A stretch of 64,000 nt of DNA from Vanessa cardui (taxonomy: Eukaryota; Arthropoda; Insecta; Lepidoptera; Nymphalidae). This document shows, in pieces, positions 12,901 to 27,900 of this stretch (its first letter is position 1; every line of letters begins with the position of its first letter). Made by a program: the position numbers and the translations under genes. The DNA is taken from assembly GCF_905220365.1 (NCBI RefSeq), contig NC_061129.1, positions 3,534,803 through 3,598,802 of the forward strand, read 5' to 3'. Below the pieces are notes generated by a model that was not told the origin of the DNA, did no database searches, and was given only the letters and a program-made list of their open reading frames with translations.

Positions 12901-15900
12901 AGAACCAACTAGAATAACAGATTCCACAGCAACTTGCATTGATAACATATTTGCTACCTATATTCCACAAAACAAAATTATTATTAATAACCTAAGTTCA
13001 GATCATTGTGGACAACAAGCCTTATTTAATTTTCATGTTAAAAAAATAAGTACTTCTGAAAAGATAATGTTTGTTCCTTTGACCGCAAGTCGTATTGAGA
13101 AGTTTAGAAGTAATATTATGGCTAATCTCCCTCACATACATTTCAGTGATAATCCCAATGTATTATATAACAATCTATTTAAATTAATTAAAAACAGTTT
13201 TAAATCTATATTCACTTCTAAAACAGTTAATACAAAAAACTTTTTAAAATTCAGTGATTGGGCGACTATTGGAATTCATAAAAGTAGGCAACGAATGTAT
13301 GAGCTTTACAATGAAAGAACGTACAATCATAGTGCCACTTTTGCCAATTATGTAAATAACTATTCTAAATTATTTAAAAAAGTGTGCTTTTTGGCAAAAT
13401 CTTTAACTATAAAAAATAAAATTAAGAATGCACATAACAAGATAGAAATGACTTGGAAAATTATTAATTGTGAAACTGGTAGAGTTGGCAGTTGCAACTC
13501 CGAATTGAGCCTGAATTATAATAATAAAGTAGTAAATAGTCAAAAGGAAGTTGCTACAGTTTTTGAAAAATTTTTTGCTGACATACCAGTTTTGACAACT
13601 AAGTCACTTGTATCTTCTCCAGATGTTGCCGAGTCATTGATGAAAGAAAATGTAAGAGCTTGTAAATCTAACTTTAATTTTACCCTTGTAAACCCCAACG
13701 ACATAATACGCGCCTTTAAGTCACTAGACATCAAGAAAACGGCTGATTTATGGGGTATTTCTCTAAAGGTGATAAATTCGATTATTGATGTAATTGCACC
13801 TTTTTCACTTGTCACCTTGCTTTAATATTTAATAGTTGTGTCCAACGTGGTATATTTCCTGACCTGATGAAACATAGTAAAGTTATTCCAATATTTAAAT
13901 CTGGTAGTTCTTCAGACCCCAATAACTATAGGCCAATTTCGATTCTACCTACCCTGAACAAAATATTTGAGAAAATAATTCTGAATCAATTATTAGAACA
14001 TTTTAACAAACATAATCTGCTTCATAGTAAACAATTTGGATTCACGAGGGGTCGCTCGACAACAGACGCTGGTATCGAGCTTATTAAGAATATCTATGAA
14101 GCCTGGGAGGAGTCACGGGATGCCTTAGGGGTTTTCTGTGACTTATCCAAAGCCTTTGATTGTGTTCAACATGAGACTCTGGTCAGGAAACTTTATCACT
14201 ATGGAATTAGAGAATGTGCGCTTGACCTTCTGACTTCTTATCTTAACAATAGAATTCAGAGGGTTGACGTTAAAGGAAATAGGTCTCCTGGGGTCTCAGT
14301 TGGTATGGGGGTCCCTCAGGGATCAATTCTTGGACCTTTTCTGTTTCTCACATATATAAATGACTTGCCCTTTCTTGTTGGGAACAAACATGATATAGTA
14401 TTGTTTGCTGATGATACCTCCTTAGTTTTTAAAATTAATAGAAAACAGGTACAGTACGACGACGTACACAATGCTATAGCTGATATAGTACATTGGTTTA
14501 GCGTAAACAATCTTAGGCTTAATAATAATAAAACAAAAATTGTGAAATTTAGTACACCAAATGTACATAATGTAAAAGCCGATGTACTCATTAACGGGGA
14601 ATCTATGGATCCAATTGATTCTGCTGAGTTTCTTGGCCTTGCTGTTGATGCCAAGTTGCAATGGGGCCCCCATATTAACGGATTGGCGAGTAGACTGAGT
14701 TCTGCGGCATTCGCGGTCAAAAAGATTAGATTATGTACCGATGTTGATACGGCTCGCTTAGTATATTTCAGTTACTTTCACAGTATAATGTCATACGGTA
14801 TTATGCTGTGGGGCAACGCAGCCGCTATCCATACTATATTTGTGCTACAGAAGAGGGCTATTCGCGCAATCTATAACCTAGGAGCTAAAGAATCGTTAAG
14901 GAATAAATTTAGAGAAATCAAGCTATTGACTGTTGCTTCTCAATATATATTCTGCAATGTTATGTATGTACGAAAAAATATTAATGATTTCATGAGAAAA
15001 TGTGATACTCATAGCATTGGTACAAGGAACAAACACAAACTTGTTACTCCTGTTACTCGACTACATAGAGTCAGTAACTCCTTTGTGGGACAATGTATAC
15101 GGTTTTACAACAGGATCCCAGAAAGCGTTCAAAATGCCTCTGTTGCCAAATTTAAGAAAATTATTAAGGAACGCTTGTGTGCAAAAGGTTACTATACAAT
15201 TAATGAGTTTATGATCGATAGCACACCTTGGGAATGAAACGATCGCCTCCTGGCTATTTCATCTCATATTAAATTGTTTAAATAATATATGAGACAACTA
15301 AAAAAAAAAAAAAAACCCGCTGAGTTTCTTTCGCCGGTTCTTCTCAGGTCAGGGTATTTTCTTTTCCGAACCGGTGGTAGTGTTTCAATTGACCATCAAT
15401 AAGAAAGTGTAATGCTTCAATATTGAATAAAGTTATTTGAGTTTGAGTTTGAGTTTATAACATATTTACTTATATACAATGGCAACATTTAATTTATTTG
15501 AAAGGGATGAGTGAAATATGACAGAAGCCTTAAAAAGGAAGATTACTATTTTTTATGATATAGGTAAGTGGACTGGCAAATTGTAGAAATGGAATCTGAT
15601 GGTGAGTGGTGAACATAGCACATAAACATTGATGTACATTTTTAAAGATTTCAGTTTTTTGCAAGCCCTTCTGGGTAGTTACCACCCTTGCATACGATAT
15701 TATACCAGCAAACAACAAAATCATTATGCTCTAGAAGAGTAGTTACAGGCAAAAGTATACAACATCTTAGTTCGCAAGGATGGTTATGCTATAAAAACAG
15801 ACCTCTAGACTCAGGAAATACAGCAAAACAATATAAGAAAATCTTAGATTTTAGAATAAATAGTTTCGAAAAAATCACCGCTCGCGAAACTGATGATCAG

Positions 15901-18900
15901 ATTGTCAAAGCAGAACAATAACATTTTGACCTTTATCCATATTAAGATTATCCATAATTTAGAAGATGAATTTAATCTAGGAGATGTTTGACGATAAAAA
16001 TATTAATCAAATTTTTCATTTACGACATACTCTCAATTAAATAACTTATCGTTACAACATAAATATACCCACTTCATGCATTCTTGCTAAGCACACTTGC
16101 CATTTCCTTTACTGATAAATTTCCAGGGCAAGTCACAAGTCAACATAAAAATAATAAAGATTAATTGAGAAGGAGTCATATACCCTTTTCTTAGAAGGAC
16201 AAAATGTTATAGCAATACTGTTAAAACGATAAACAATTTGAACATGAGCGATACAGATTTATTTTCCAACCCCAAGAGATGACCCGTAGCCGAACAACGT
16301 AATTTAGCTCAGCACGCATCGGGGAATTAAGAGAAATCAATCTTGATGTAAGAAAACGATTTTGTTGTAACCAATGAACAGAGCTTACGATTTTAAATCA
16401 ACCAATGGCTGCGTTTAATTTGATCTTATCAAGAGATTACGAGTTGAAGGACAAATGAAGATATCTTTAAGACTCGAGACTATTTAATGGTATTTTAAGA
16501 TATTTGTCCATATCTGCTCAAGATTTGAGACATTCTTTGCTAATATTACAGCAATTCTAACGGCTCATACACATATACCCAACATTGAACATTTGTCATA
16601 AATTCAAAAACAATTCTACAAAGGTGAATAGGTGAAGGTTTTTGTATTGCATCCTAATTTATCTATCAAGTACTTTTTTCGACATCTCTGAAGTATTTGA
16701 AGTATTTAGCTCAAATTAAGAAATAGGTGCGTCAAGGGACATCTGGATCGAACGAAATTACTTTTGCTATATTATGTCTTAAATAACAGACACAATGAAA
16801 CAAATTAACAAGTCTTGGAATTAATTAAATTACGAGGAATTAAATTGTTTTCGAAAATCCCATGTGAATTATAATTAAACCGAACAGGAAGAGAAAGAGA
16901 GATCTTACTTTTTCCTCACTTGAAGACTTGCCAGTACAATCTATTAAACGCCACGTGAAAGAACTACATTCCAAAATTAATGAAATACCAAACCACGGCA
17001 TTTTCACACATATGTAGATCCATTATTATTAACATTCACACGTTCACAAATTTTCGTTCTTCTACACGAATGGAGTAATTTATCCAACACGCTCCTGCTA
17101 TTATGTCCTCAGCTTTATACCACTCCATCATTTTAGCATATCGACCTTATCTCAGGTGCCGCATAACACGCTATAGACCCGTATTACGAGCCGCTAATTG
17201 AGTTATTTTTGGGTATCCTTCGTTCTATGTACTCACAACGTTATATAACATTCAAGAAAATCCTTTTATTGAAATAAAAACAACTTATTACTCTCCTCTT
17301 AAGGTGCTTTCAAACTTGCTATACTGTACGCAACTGTATTACTTGTATTACTAATAATAATTATAAAAGTTTCGTTTAAAACGAATAAAGCATTGGGTAT
17401 ACTTAAAGTAAAAAAAAAGTAAAGTAACAGCCTGTAAATTTCCTACTGCTGGGCTAATGGCCTCCTCTCCGATTAAGGAGAGGGTTTGGAACATATTCCA
17501 CCACCCTGTTCCAATGCGGGTTGGTGGAAAGCACATGCGGCAGAATTTCAATGAAATTAGACACATGCAGGTTTCCTCACGATGTTTTCCTTCACCGCCG
17601 AGCACGAGATGAATTATAAACACAAGTTAAGCACATATATATAGTGGTGCTTGCCCGGGTTTCAACCCGCAATCATCGGTTAAGATGCACGCATTCTAAC
17701 CACTGGGCCATCTCAGCTCATGGGTATACATGGGTATACTTATAAAGGTTTAATATATTTTATTCATAAGGAAAAACAAAGATACGCGTATACAAAGTTA
17801 TGATACGCCATTTGTAATATGCGTGAGAAGAAAACATATGATGCGTACAGTGTCTTGGGTTCTTATTAGTACAGTACTAGTAGATCGTCTACATAATGAT
17901 TTTATTATATTTGTTTAAGCCTAGCCGACTCGCCCCGGCTTCGCACGGATTCAATTCTGATACTATAGTAAATGTATTACATATTATTTCTTGTTTGTTT
18001 ACTTTGTTGTGCGTGTATTATATACAAAAACCTTCCTCTCGAGTCACTCTATCCAAAAACCGCATCAAAATCAGTTGCATAATTTTGAAGATCTAAGGCA
18101 CAGCGGTAAGCGACTTTGTTTTATACTATGTAATGAATATGGATTTTTTTTCAAAGCACCACCTTGTTGAATCTTAATTTAATTCTCGAGTTACGGAACG
18201 AAAATAAAAAAAAATGTTTTTACAAACAGCCAGTTTTATTTATTATAATATTATAAAACCTTACACCTACCTACGCGTTTATAATATAAGTAGAGGTTAT
18301 ATTTTAGTGTGTTATCTCAGGCGCGTCATAAGTCACATTAAATGGACTGGATCAATCTTCGTGTAAACTAAATACAATGCCTACTAAGTTTACAGACCGT
18401 GAATTTATATGAAACAAGAATATAGTTCAGCAAATATCTTGAGTAGTGTTAATGTTATGTATTATAAGTACGATTATATATAAGATATGATTTCGTTTGT
18501 CTTTTATGATGTATTTAATTCTATTATATTTGTAAAGGCAACGCAACGAAAACACAGAACCTGTTCGTGCTACCACCAAACATGAAGGCATTGATTCGGT
18601 ACGACGGTAAGTAATCCAGTGGAATATAGACAAAAGCTACCTTAGATTCCGTAATACATAACGCATTAAAAAATTAGATGAATACCTTTGAGCTAAAAGG
18701 CACTGCCATTTGATGTCAATCACCTCTCATTATCAGGTGACCTACATGGTAATCTATCCTTCAAAATAAGTCAATTGTGGTATATTTTTCAACCTTTATG
18801 ACCATCGCTGTAAAATTCATAGCAATGACCACAGTCTTCATTATCAACAGTAGTATAAAATAAAGTCGCTTATTGCTGTCTGTCTCTATTTATGCTTAGA

Positions 18901-21900
18901 TCTTTCAAATTTTTTTTAATAGATAGAGTGATTCGTGAGGAAGATTTTTGTATATAACACATGGACAACAGAGTAAAGAAACACTGCGAATTTTAGAAGT
19001 TCCTAATGTAAAGTCGTAAATAAAAAAAATCTGTAGTATATTTAGTATCAGTATTGCACCCGTACGAAGCCGAGGCTGATCGCTAGTTAATAATAAAATG
19101 GTTTTATCATAACGGTCTTAATATGAATATAAATCAGACGAAATCGTTAAATCAAAGATTGCCACGCTTAAATAACTTAGCATTAATTTTGGTCGAATCT
19201 TTTGAAAAGATTCCGCAAATCAAAAAGGCCGTATACTAATAAGTCAAAGTTATACGATAATGGTATCCGAGCGTTGTTAATACGTCACAATGTGCCTTCG
19301 TCACTCGACGTTCGCCCTGAGTTATTAAAGTGACCCTCGTGACTAACTTTGAACCTTGGAAATTAACTCCCATCTCCCTTTTATAATCAAATCATAAGCT
19401 GTCCCTTTTGTTACGTATGAAGTTGTGAAACTTTCCATGTTAAGTAAGTTTGTGTATCTTAACAATGAATTACACTTGGTGAACCGAGGTTGTACCGAGA
19501 TTGGAGCTTGTTTATTACGTGAAACATCTTTTGACGTTGGTTAGGACAGACCCGTGTGCCGTGACGGCAAACGGCATTTCATTCTTACGTCAAACTGCTC
19601 CTTAATCCGAAGGGTATTCTTGGGTCACACAGCATACATTACACGTTGCTGTATATATTATTATACGTACTAGCGCACCGCCCTGGCTTCGCACAGATGT
19701 TTAATTTAGTCTTTTTTTAATTCATCTTAATTACTTTAAAATTGAGGTTGTTTGATTAGTTGCACAACTTATTAAAACTTTCATAAGCATTTATTGTATT
19801 GTAAAGTATATTAAGTAATAACTTCGTAACAAAGTTTGTCAAAAGCAAATCGTTTGCTACATTTAAATGTTGTAATAAAACTTACTACTAAAGTCAAAGA
19901 CATTACTCGAAATATAAATTCGTTTACAAACCACACACAAACAAGGCACTCATGCAAACACGCACAAATATTCATATATAAATACAAATAATATAAAACC
20001 TCCTTTGTCGCAAAAAAACTTTTTTTTAATTGCACTTTAACGAAGGATCCTCGCAATAATTACGAGTGTCTCGTGTCTTCAGTCTGTGTACACTCTCGAC
20101 GTGAATAGAGCTCTTATAATAAGCCGGTACTTTTTTGCGATATTAAGACTTATTCTTTTGTAAAAATGTATTTTTTAAACGTAAAAAAAACTTAGTGTTC
20201 TTATTTTAAAAAAAATCTTGCCAGTTTCAAAGAATGTTTTGAAACTTTATATGTTTTAGGTACGTAACAGATAAGCACACATTCTTGTGGACTTTAAAAA
20301 AAGAACTTGAACATTTTATTTTTATAAATACATATTATATTAATATATTTTTGAAGCTTACAGTACCTAAACTTTGCTTAAGATAGAACATTTGCTCAAA
20401 AATACTACGTTCTTACAAAATTAAGACATTTCAAAGAAGCCTACAATTTTTTTTCACTCAAAAAACAAATATGAATTATTTAAAACAACAATATTAAATG
20501 TCTTAAATTTAATTCGGACAAATATGTAATTGTTGTTTTCTTCTAACTTCCCAGCTTAGTTAGGACGCGTCGTTTAACGCCATACATCTTTAATTCTTGC
20601 AGCTGCGCACATCTCTCTTAATTAACAGTCATCTGTATCTACATTGTGAAGCTGGAGAATTTATATATTTGAACTCTAATCAGAAACTCGATGTTTCTTG
20701 AACTGTTTTTGTATGAGGTAGTTCGTTTTGAGCGGATAATTAAATAAATAAATATGAGACAACATTACATACATTACTCTGATCCCAATGTAAAAAGCTA
20801 AAGCACTTGTGTTATGGAAATCAGAAGTAACGACGGTACCACATACACCCAGACCCAAGACAACATAGAAAACTAATGGTAATCTACATCGATTCGACCG
20901 GCAATCGAACCCGGGACCTCAGAGTGGCGTACCCATGTAAACCGATGTACGCACTACTCGACCATGGAGGTCTTCAACTATATAAATACTAACCCATATG
21001 GCCAAGTATATGCCGATATATATACCCATCAAATGCAACAAGATATTTACATCTTCCTCCTAGTGAACGGTAATCCTAAACGACCTTACCCGATGGTAAA
21101 TCCCTCCACATATTCTACACAAAGAAACTTCATGACAAAAGTTTATTCAAAATCAAATGTAACTAATTTAATTTTCAATAAAGCGTTGGAACATAATCCA
21201 CTCTGACCTTTATAGTAATTAAAGTTTTAACTAGTTTTAACTGAAATAAAGCGCGATAAGTGATTAAACTTTGCTTTTAGTTTAATGAACTACACTTTGT
21301 TCCCGCAATGGATAAACGTTAAAAAAAACTTCAGCTGTTATCGACGTATATTATCTTACTGATCTTGAAGGAAGAAGTTTTTTTCAACAAACCGAGTCTC
21401 GAGAGATATAAGAACTTTATAATTTAATGGAACAGTTTTAATGTACACATATTATGACGTAATCACCACCTGATGTCAAAGCAGCCTATCTAGAGATAGA
21501 CCAGTCAAATAAAGTAATCATAAGCCCCATAAGTGTTTGCGTAAATATTGGTGTACTTTCTAATCTCTCACTCTTATAATTCTATGGAACGGCAAATCTG
21601 TCAAGACTGGAGTTCAGGCTCAGGACCAATGGGTTTACATGCTTTCTAAGATATGCACTAACTTTTAGACTCTGAGCTGAACTCAGAAGTTTTCGACAAA
21701 AGAACCCAATAACTTTCCCTTTATCTTGTCTTAGAGATCTGCAGTCTTATTTTAGCAACGCAAAGCTATACTAAAAGTGTAAACATGTTCAAAAAGATCG
21801 TCGTCAGTCTGGTAATGTTTTTGGCAAAACTATTCTAGTTTAATCACCTACAAATATTTTTTACAATTGTAGATATCTCTATATATCTTTTAGAACAGTT

Positions 21901-24900
21901 CGTAACAACATCAATCTATTTTATACAGCTGTGCTACTGCAATAACTTTCGTCGTATCTTAGTCGTGAAATGTTTAAAACGAACGTTGATACGCTGTTTG
22001 ATGCTAGTATTCACTTTCGGACATTTCATGATTGCTATCTACGTCTGACTGACCAGTTTCGTCATATATAGCAATATATATCAAGTAAGCGTGACCAAAT
22101 TTGATGTCTAAAACAACATGGTTACTATAAGTCGTTTCATATCACTACATAGTATAAAACAAAGTTACTCTCTCTGTGCCTGTATCTCTGTGCCTACATG
22201 TACGAGTATATTTAAATCTTTAAAAGTACGCAACGAATTTTGATGCGGTTTTTTTTTAATAGATAGAGTGATTCGAGAAGAAGGTTTTTATATAATACAT
22301 GGAAAATTTAGTAAAAGAATCACTGATAATATTAGAAGTTTCTACTGTGATGTCATATCATTGCATCCGTGCGAAGCCGGGGCGGGTCGCTAGTAGTTAA
22401 TAAATCCTACTCAAATTTGAGAAATGTCGAATTACATCCCAAACACAATACATGTAATAAATTTTGTTAAAAAGTAACAAAAGGAAAAAGGAAAAATACA
22501 TGACGAAACGAACTATTAGGAATCACCGAACCGACACCTCATTCAATACCTCCTATAACTTCAAAGGCTCGCAAGCGATAAACTTTGAAAAAAAAACACA
22601 CACAATAGTCGAACTGAGCACATTTTTGAAGCCGTTTCAAAATTCAACCGTGCGTGAAATGGAATGTCATGTTTATGAGAAATCAATAGACAAAGTTACG
22701 AACGAATAATAAATACCCAATGAATTTTATATGACTTAAACAAGGACAAATCTACAACTATATTATAAATGTATGTCTGTTCATCTATTATAAAATAAAC
22801 CGAATTTGATGAAAGTTATGAAAAAAACACTTGAACTCCATGAAAAACATAGTACCTACTTTTTTACCTAAAATACTTGACAATCAACCATAAAGAATTA
22901 CACGAAGCCCAAAAAAACAATTATTTCGACAATAAAACGTGATTATCTTTTTTATATTCCTTGGTGATATTGGCACATTGAGAGTACAGCACTGACGGAT
23001 AGCTAAATATATTACCTGGTACCCATTACATAGTGGTAGATTTTTGACTATCAATAAGCAAGTGTAAACACTTCTTTATTGATTGAATATTGTCTTGACT
23101 TTGGCTTGACTTTAACTAGACTATTATATAAAGTAATGTATTAAATATCTGCTAGGATAAACCTAACCCTTCACGATGAAGTTTGGAGATGCTTCACCAG
23201 TATTTCCAAAAGCTCTAATACGAAGGAATAAACACGTGGCCTATTGCACAGGTCACGATGTTTTCCTTCACCGCCGTACTCGAGATGAATTATGAATTAT
23301 AATCCCAAATAAGTACATGCAAATTCAGCTTGTATGAGATTGTATGGAACACGTAATCTTCTAACTTGTGATAGTTCAGTTGTTAGGTCACATTAATCTT
23401 GATCGAAGTTTGTGATTTTAGTGACTGTGAATATTTATTTTATTACGTTTTTTATCATCATAATCTAACATATTTGCTCAAATTGTTTATGGTATTATTA
23501 TACCACAATCATAATAGTAAGTTGAAACAAAAGCTATAAAAGGTTAACTACCGGCAATTTAACGATACTATCTGAACATTATTCTATTGTTAATTAGTTG
23601 GGGTTAATTATGTTGTGTTTAAATAACTACCTATTTTACGTCACGTTATTACACATAAGATGGCCTTATTGTTGGACGTATATTGTTTATATACATACCA
23701 CTCGCCGTGACTTCACTCCGGTAGAAGGATCGACGTAAAACATTTATATCATAATGCGTATAACTTAATTTTATACGCGGTGCACGCTAATAACTCGTCC
23801 ACTCGGCATATTTTTTACCTCTTGAACAAATATCGTCATATTTAAGCCAAATTATACGAAATATTAACGAATTATACACCAGCACCTTCCTCATTAAACA
23901 ATCCGTTAATTTGTCACAAATCCGCTGAGAAGTTAATGTTTGCGTTCAAAAAAAAATCACTGAATAAAATTTCAAACAAACTGACAAACAGCAGGTCTTT
24001 GTTTCATTTTCATGACGAACGGACAACTCTAACTACTTCTGTATAGGCCATTTACACTACACCATCAAACAAGTTTAGGACTGATATTATATGTATATTT
24101 GTTACAATATATAGAAGAATTAAGAATAAGTGAAGTTAGTAGTCATTAATTTTCATATGGGAAATTATATAACGTATAAATGTATCCGATTGATGAAATC
24201 TTTTTCACTAAAGGAACTGCTAACTTTATTGCAGGCTCTTGTAGGAAGTATCTACATTCCGAAACGGTGTTTTTTTTACAATTTATATTACATTAATATC
24301 ACGGTACAGCAGCATTGCTTGAAAGTCAAAAGTATTTTATAATTATTATTTTATTTTATTTTTGTTCCATTTGCTGTCGAAACGCTTGGCCCTTGGAGTA
24401 GTGGTGCAAAAAGCTTCATCAAAAGTATAACACCTCGCCTCATTGCCTCCACTGGTGACAGGAGGGCTGGTTCGTTTTTTGCCCAGAGGATCGGAATTGG
24501 GATTCAACGGGGAAATGCTGATAGCATTCTTGCCACCATTCGACGCGGTCAAGATTTATACAGTAACTAGTTTTAGTTCATATTCGTATTTATTTAAGCA
24601 TTTAATGTTTTTATAAATTAAAAATATTGCTTTCAATATTTGTCTCTTATAATTTACTCAACAAACTATATTTACAAACATAAAATTTTCCATATTGGAC
24701 TTAACCTGTTTTCGACTTAGAAGAACTCTATCGATCGATTCGAGACCCACCACCCACCCACTCATTAGTTATTTTACCGCTAACGGCAATACTTTGTATA
24801 CCTGTAGTCTGGTTGGAGGGGTAGTGTTTGCCTACAGTACAGGTAAAAAGGATATATAATCGTTGGTGCAAAAGCTTGAGTTGAGGCACAAATACGGTAT

Positions 24901-27900
24901 AAGGAACTATTAATATTTATTTTCAAAGGAAGTTGGACCATCGTCCATCTACGAGATGGTCCATCTGTTTATGTGTACTCATTATTATAAGAGTATAAAT
25001 CGACAATCTAGTATGATTAAACAAAGATGTACACTGATATTATAAATGTGAAATTAACTCTGTTTGTTAGTCGTTCTTTCACTACCGAACCACTGAACCG
25101 ATTTTGATGAAATTTAGTATGACATAAATTTTAACTTCAAGGAGGGACATAAGTAGGCTTTTTTGCCTAACTAATGACAAACCTCCTAAAACGCAAGCAA
25201 AACCGCGGGCAATTTATATGTCATCGTAAGATTACAAAATTCCTTAGATTGTAATCTAACAGTTTAACTTCGATAGATTATAATATAGCGAAAAATAATA
25301 CGTTAAATTGCAATCATATTTCACAGTACACAATATCTAACGAGGCAGATTGTAATCTAACAAATTTTGTGACATGAGATAATTTAATAAAGGAGGCTAT
25401 TAAACTGTCGTATATATACTCTACAATAGCATCATTTAAAAGAAATATTTATATTTGCAAATATATGTAATCTATATCAGATTTTCTTTAAAAAGTCATA
25501 AAATTGAATTGAAAACGTTATTATAAAATGTATTTTATACTCCGTTCAACTTTAATCGACCTAGTTAAAGCTAATTGTATTAAAGCATAATTATTTTAAT
25601 AATTATCAACCATAAAATCACATGTTTACAAATAAATATTTTGAAATCCATATAGATTCGTAAACATATTAACAGAACTCATTAGTAGCTAATTAATGTT
25701 TAAACTTTAAAATGTATTTGTAAATATGAATATTAATGTTAAAACTCGAGACATAAGCCCTTTCATTATTTAATAATTGATAAACGGCAGTGTATCAGTT
25801 TCAAACGCTAATTCAATATCGCGTTGATAACAATTTTATTTAAATACATTTCATAATTTATATGATAAGCGTTTATTTCTCTGAAATTATCTTTGAACAG
25901 GATTTCAATTGTATTTTTTATGCTATCGGTACTTAGATAGGCAAACAGTCTACCTAATGGTAAATTATCATAGCGTCGTAAGAAATGATAACCATTATTT
26001 ACATCACTAGTAACATTGGAAACCGCTATGGTATGGCCCTTGTGCCTGTTACACTGGCTCACCATTTAAGCTGAATGAAGCTAAGTAAAACTACTCGGCG
26101 GTAGAAGTATATAATGAGTGTATGTTTATGATACGGAGACATGCTTACGAAGCCCTACCTACAAGTAGAGATGTTATTTTATAAACGATATATATACTTA
26201 TTAATACTACATTCTGTATATCTGTATAATATTATTCTACATTATTAAGTATATACGAAATAAAGAAATGAAATACAGATAATAAAATGCAAAATAAGTG
26301 CTTTTTATATTACATTCAGTGACTATTTATATCAATTTTACGAGGAAAAATATAAATATATATATTCAAAAGGATAATGCAGTATCAATATATTTATTAT
26401 TTAAAATAATATGCAAGGATTTATAATACGCGTCGATATACATATATATTCTGTAATTATGTATTAAGTATTTATATTGAATATTTTTTCCACAGTTGCC
26501 TTAATTTGTAAATAATCAATTTCGCATATTTCTTTTTTATTTTATGGAATACTGCTAACATATTTGCCATCTTAATAATTAATGGAAGGCTTTGCAATTT
26601 ATATTTAAATCATTCAAAACTATTTAAATTACTTGTAATAAAATTTATAGAAATTTAATATAATTTTTGTTGATTGTAAAAATACAAAATATAAAAATTA
26701 TCACTATAAAAACCCCGAAAGTAATAAAAATAACAACGTTATACCCTCTCACCAAAATAATAAATCCTTAAAGAGAACTCTCACGAAATCACATAAAAAA
26801 TCACTATTATAGAGTTAAAAAATATTTTATATATCAAAACTCACTTTTTTATAAACACGTGCTTGACACGCTACTGACAAAAATATCAATTTGAGATCCG
26901 AACGACCGCTACCGATGCCAAATAACGAATACACGAAAACTTGACTGAAGTAGGAAGCTCTCGGAACGTTCAAAATAATAATACTCACCTTCACACAAAA
27001 ATCAACTGTATGTCCCATTAATAGCACCGATAATCATATATCACGCGAATAATAGTAAATAATCGCGTGGAAGCCGAAACATATATTGTTGTTGCTTTCG
27101 CTCGTAAGGTACATGATATGAATAAAAGAGAAGGCAAATGTCAACTGCGCATGCTCGTTTTTTCTCACGTAGTGAAGTGAATAATAGAGACGGATAACCT
27201 AAGTTTATGAATTAAACCTTTAAAAGTAACGGTTTTAAAATAAAGGGCTTTTATTGCGCAGATTCCTACTAATTATCAGCATTAAATAAAGAAAAATATG
27301 TCGTGAATAGCAAAGTGACCAAGCGTCTCTATATTTGAATTTTCTTATTTATAATTATATTATCTAAATTGGCTGTTAGTCTTTTCACATTTGTCCATAC
27401 AGTATTTTCTAAATTAATTATAATTTGTAACATGAGAAACTAAAAAAAAAATTAAACACCTTCAAGTACAAATTATAAATATAAAATTTATGAATAGCAT
27501 AAATTGTTCAATTGAATGCAAAACTACATCAATGTTATTAAAGTTATCGATTTCGGGATATTTACCATGCTTTTTATTTTTGTTTTTATCTAGATAATGT
27601 TGACATATCGAGCTCCACCGCTCCAAAATATGTTGGATTTTAAATTAACATGGTTTAAAATATTTAATTATTTTTAATAATAAAAATAACCATGTTAAAT
27701 TAAAATCCTACATCAATGTTATCCATTATTTTATTTTTTTGAAAAAGAAGCGGGAAAGTAAATTAAGATAATCTACATACCTATACAGGAAGGTAGAGTA
27801 TCATTCCACCTATTATCATCATAGCACCATACAACTCGCGCCCTCTGCAGCGTGTCTTCGAAAACGAAGTTGACATTGCACATGTAGTGCGCCACATCTT

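Larger units (their letters stand above)
11481..15462 (+). mobile_element. Nearly full-length non-LTR retrotransposon (CR1/Jockey-type group)
   Basis: Order: 5' region with a 111-bp direct repeat (11481-11665), a small ORF (11925-12281), an endonuclease-coding frame (12407-13825), a reverse transcriptase frame (13826-15237), a 3' UTR and a TTTGAG-repeat tail (15435-15457). The organisation and motifs mark an APE-type LINE. Clade is not certain; the RT motif wording and 3' tail fit CR1/Daphne/Jockey-like insect LINEs. It lies in the 17.5-kb intron, antisense to the host gene. One frameshift near 13805 separates endonuclease from RT, and the rest is intact, so it looks recent. Its 3' end recurs at 54786-54975. 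The 5' boundary and target-site duplication were not resolved. Confidence 0.9.

Noticed and set aside
12517..14720. Minus-strand ORFs of 143, 91, 134 and 83 codons
   Set aside because: They are antisense shadows of the LINE endonuclease and RT frames.
24346..24552. Minus ORF of 68 codons with ordinary-looking composition
   Set aside because: It overlaps a transposon-derived repeat also seen at 4960-5045; no domain recognised.
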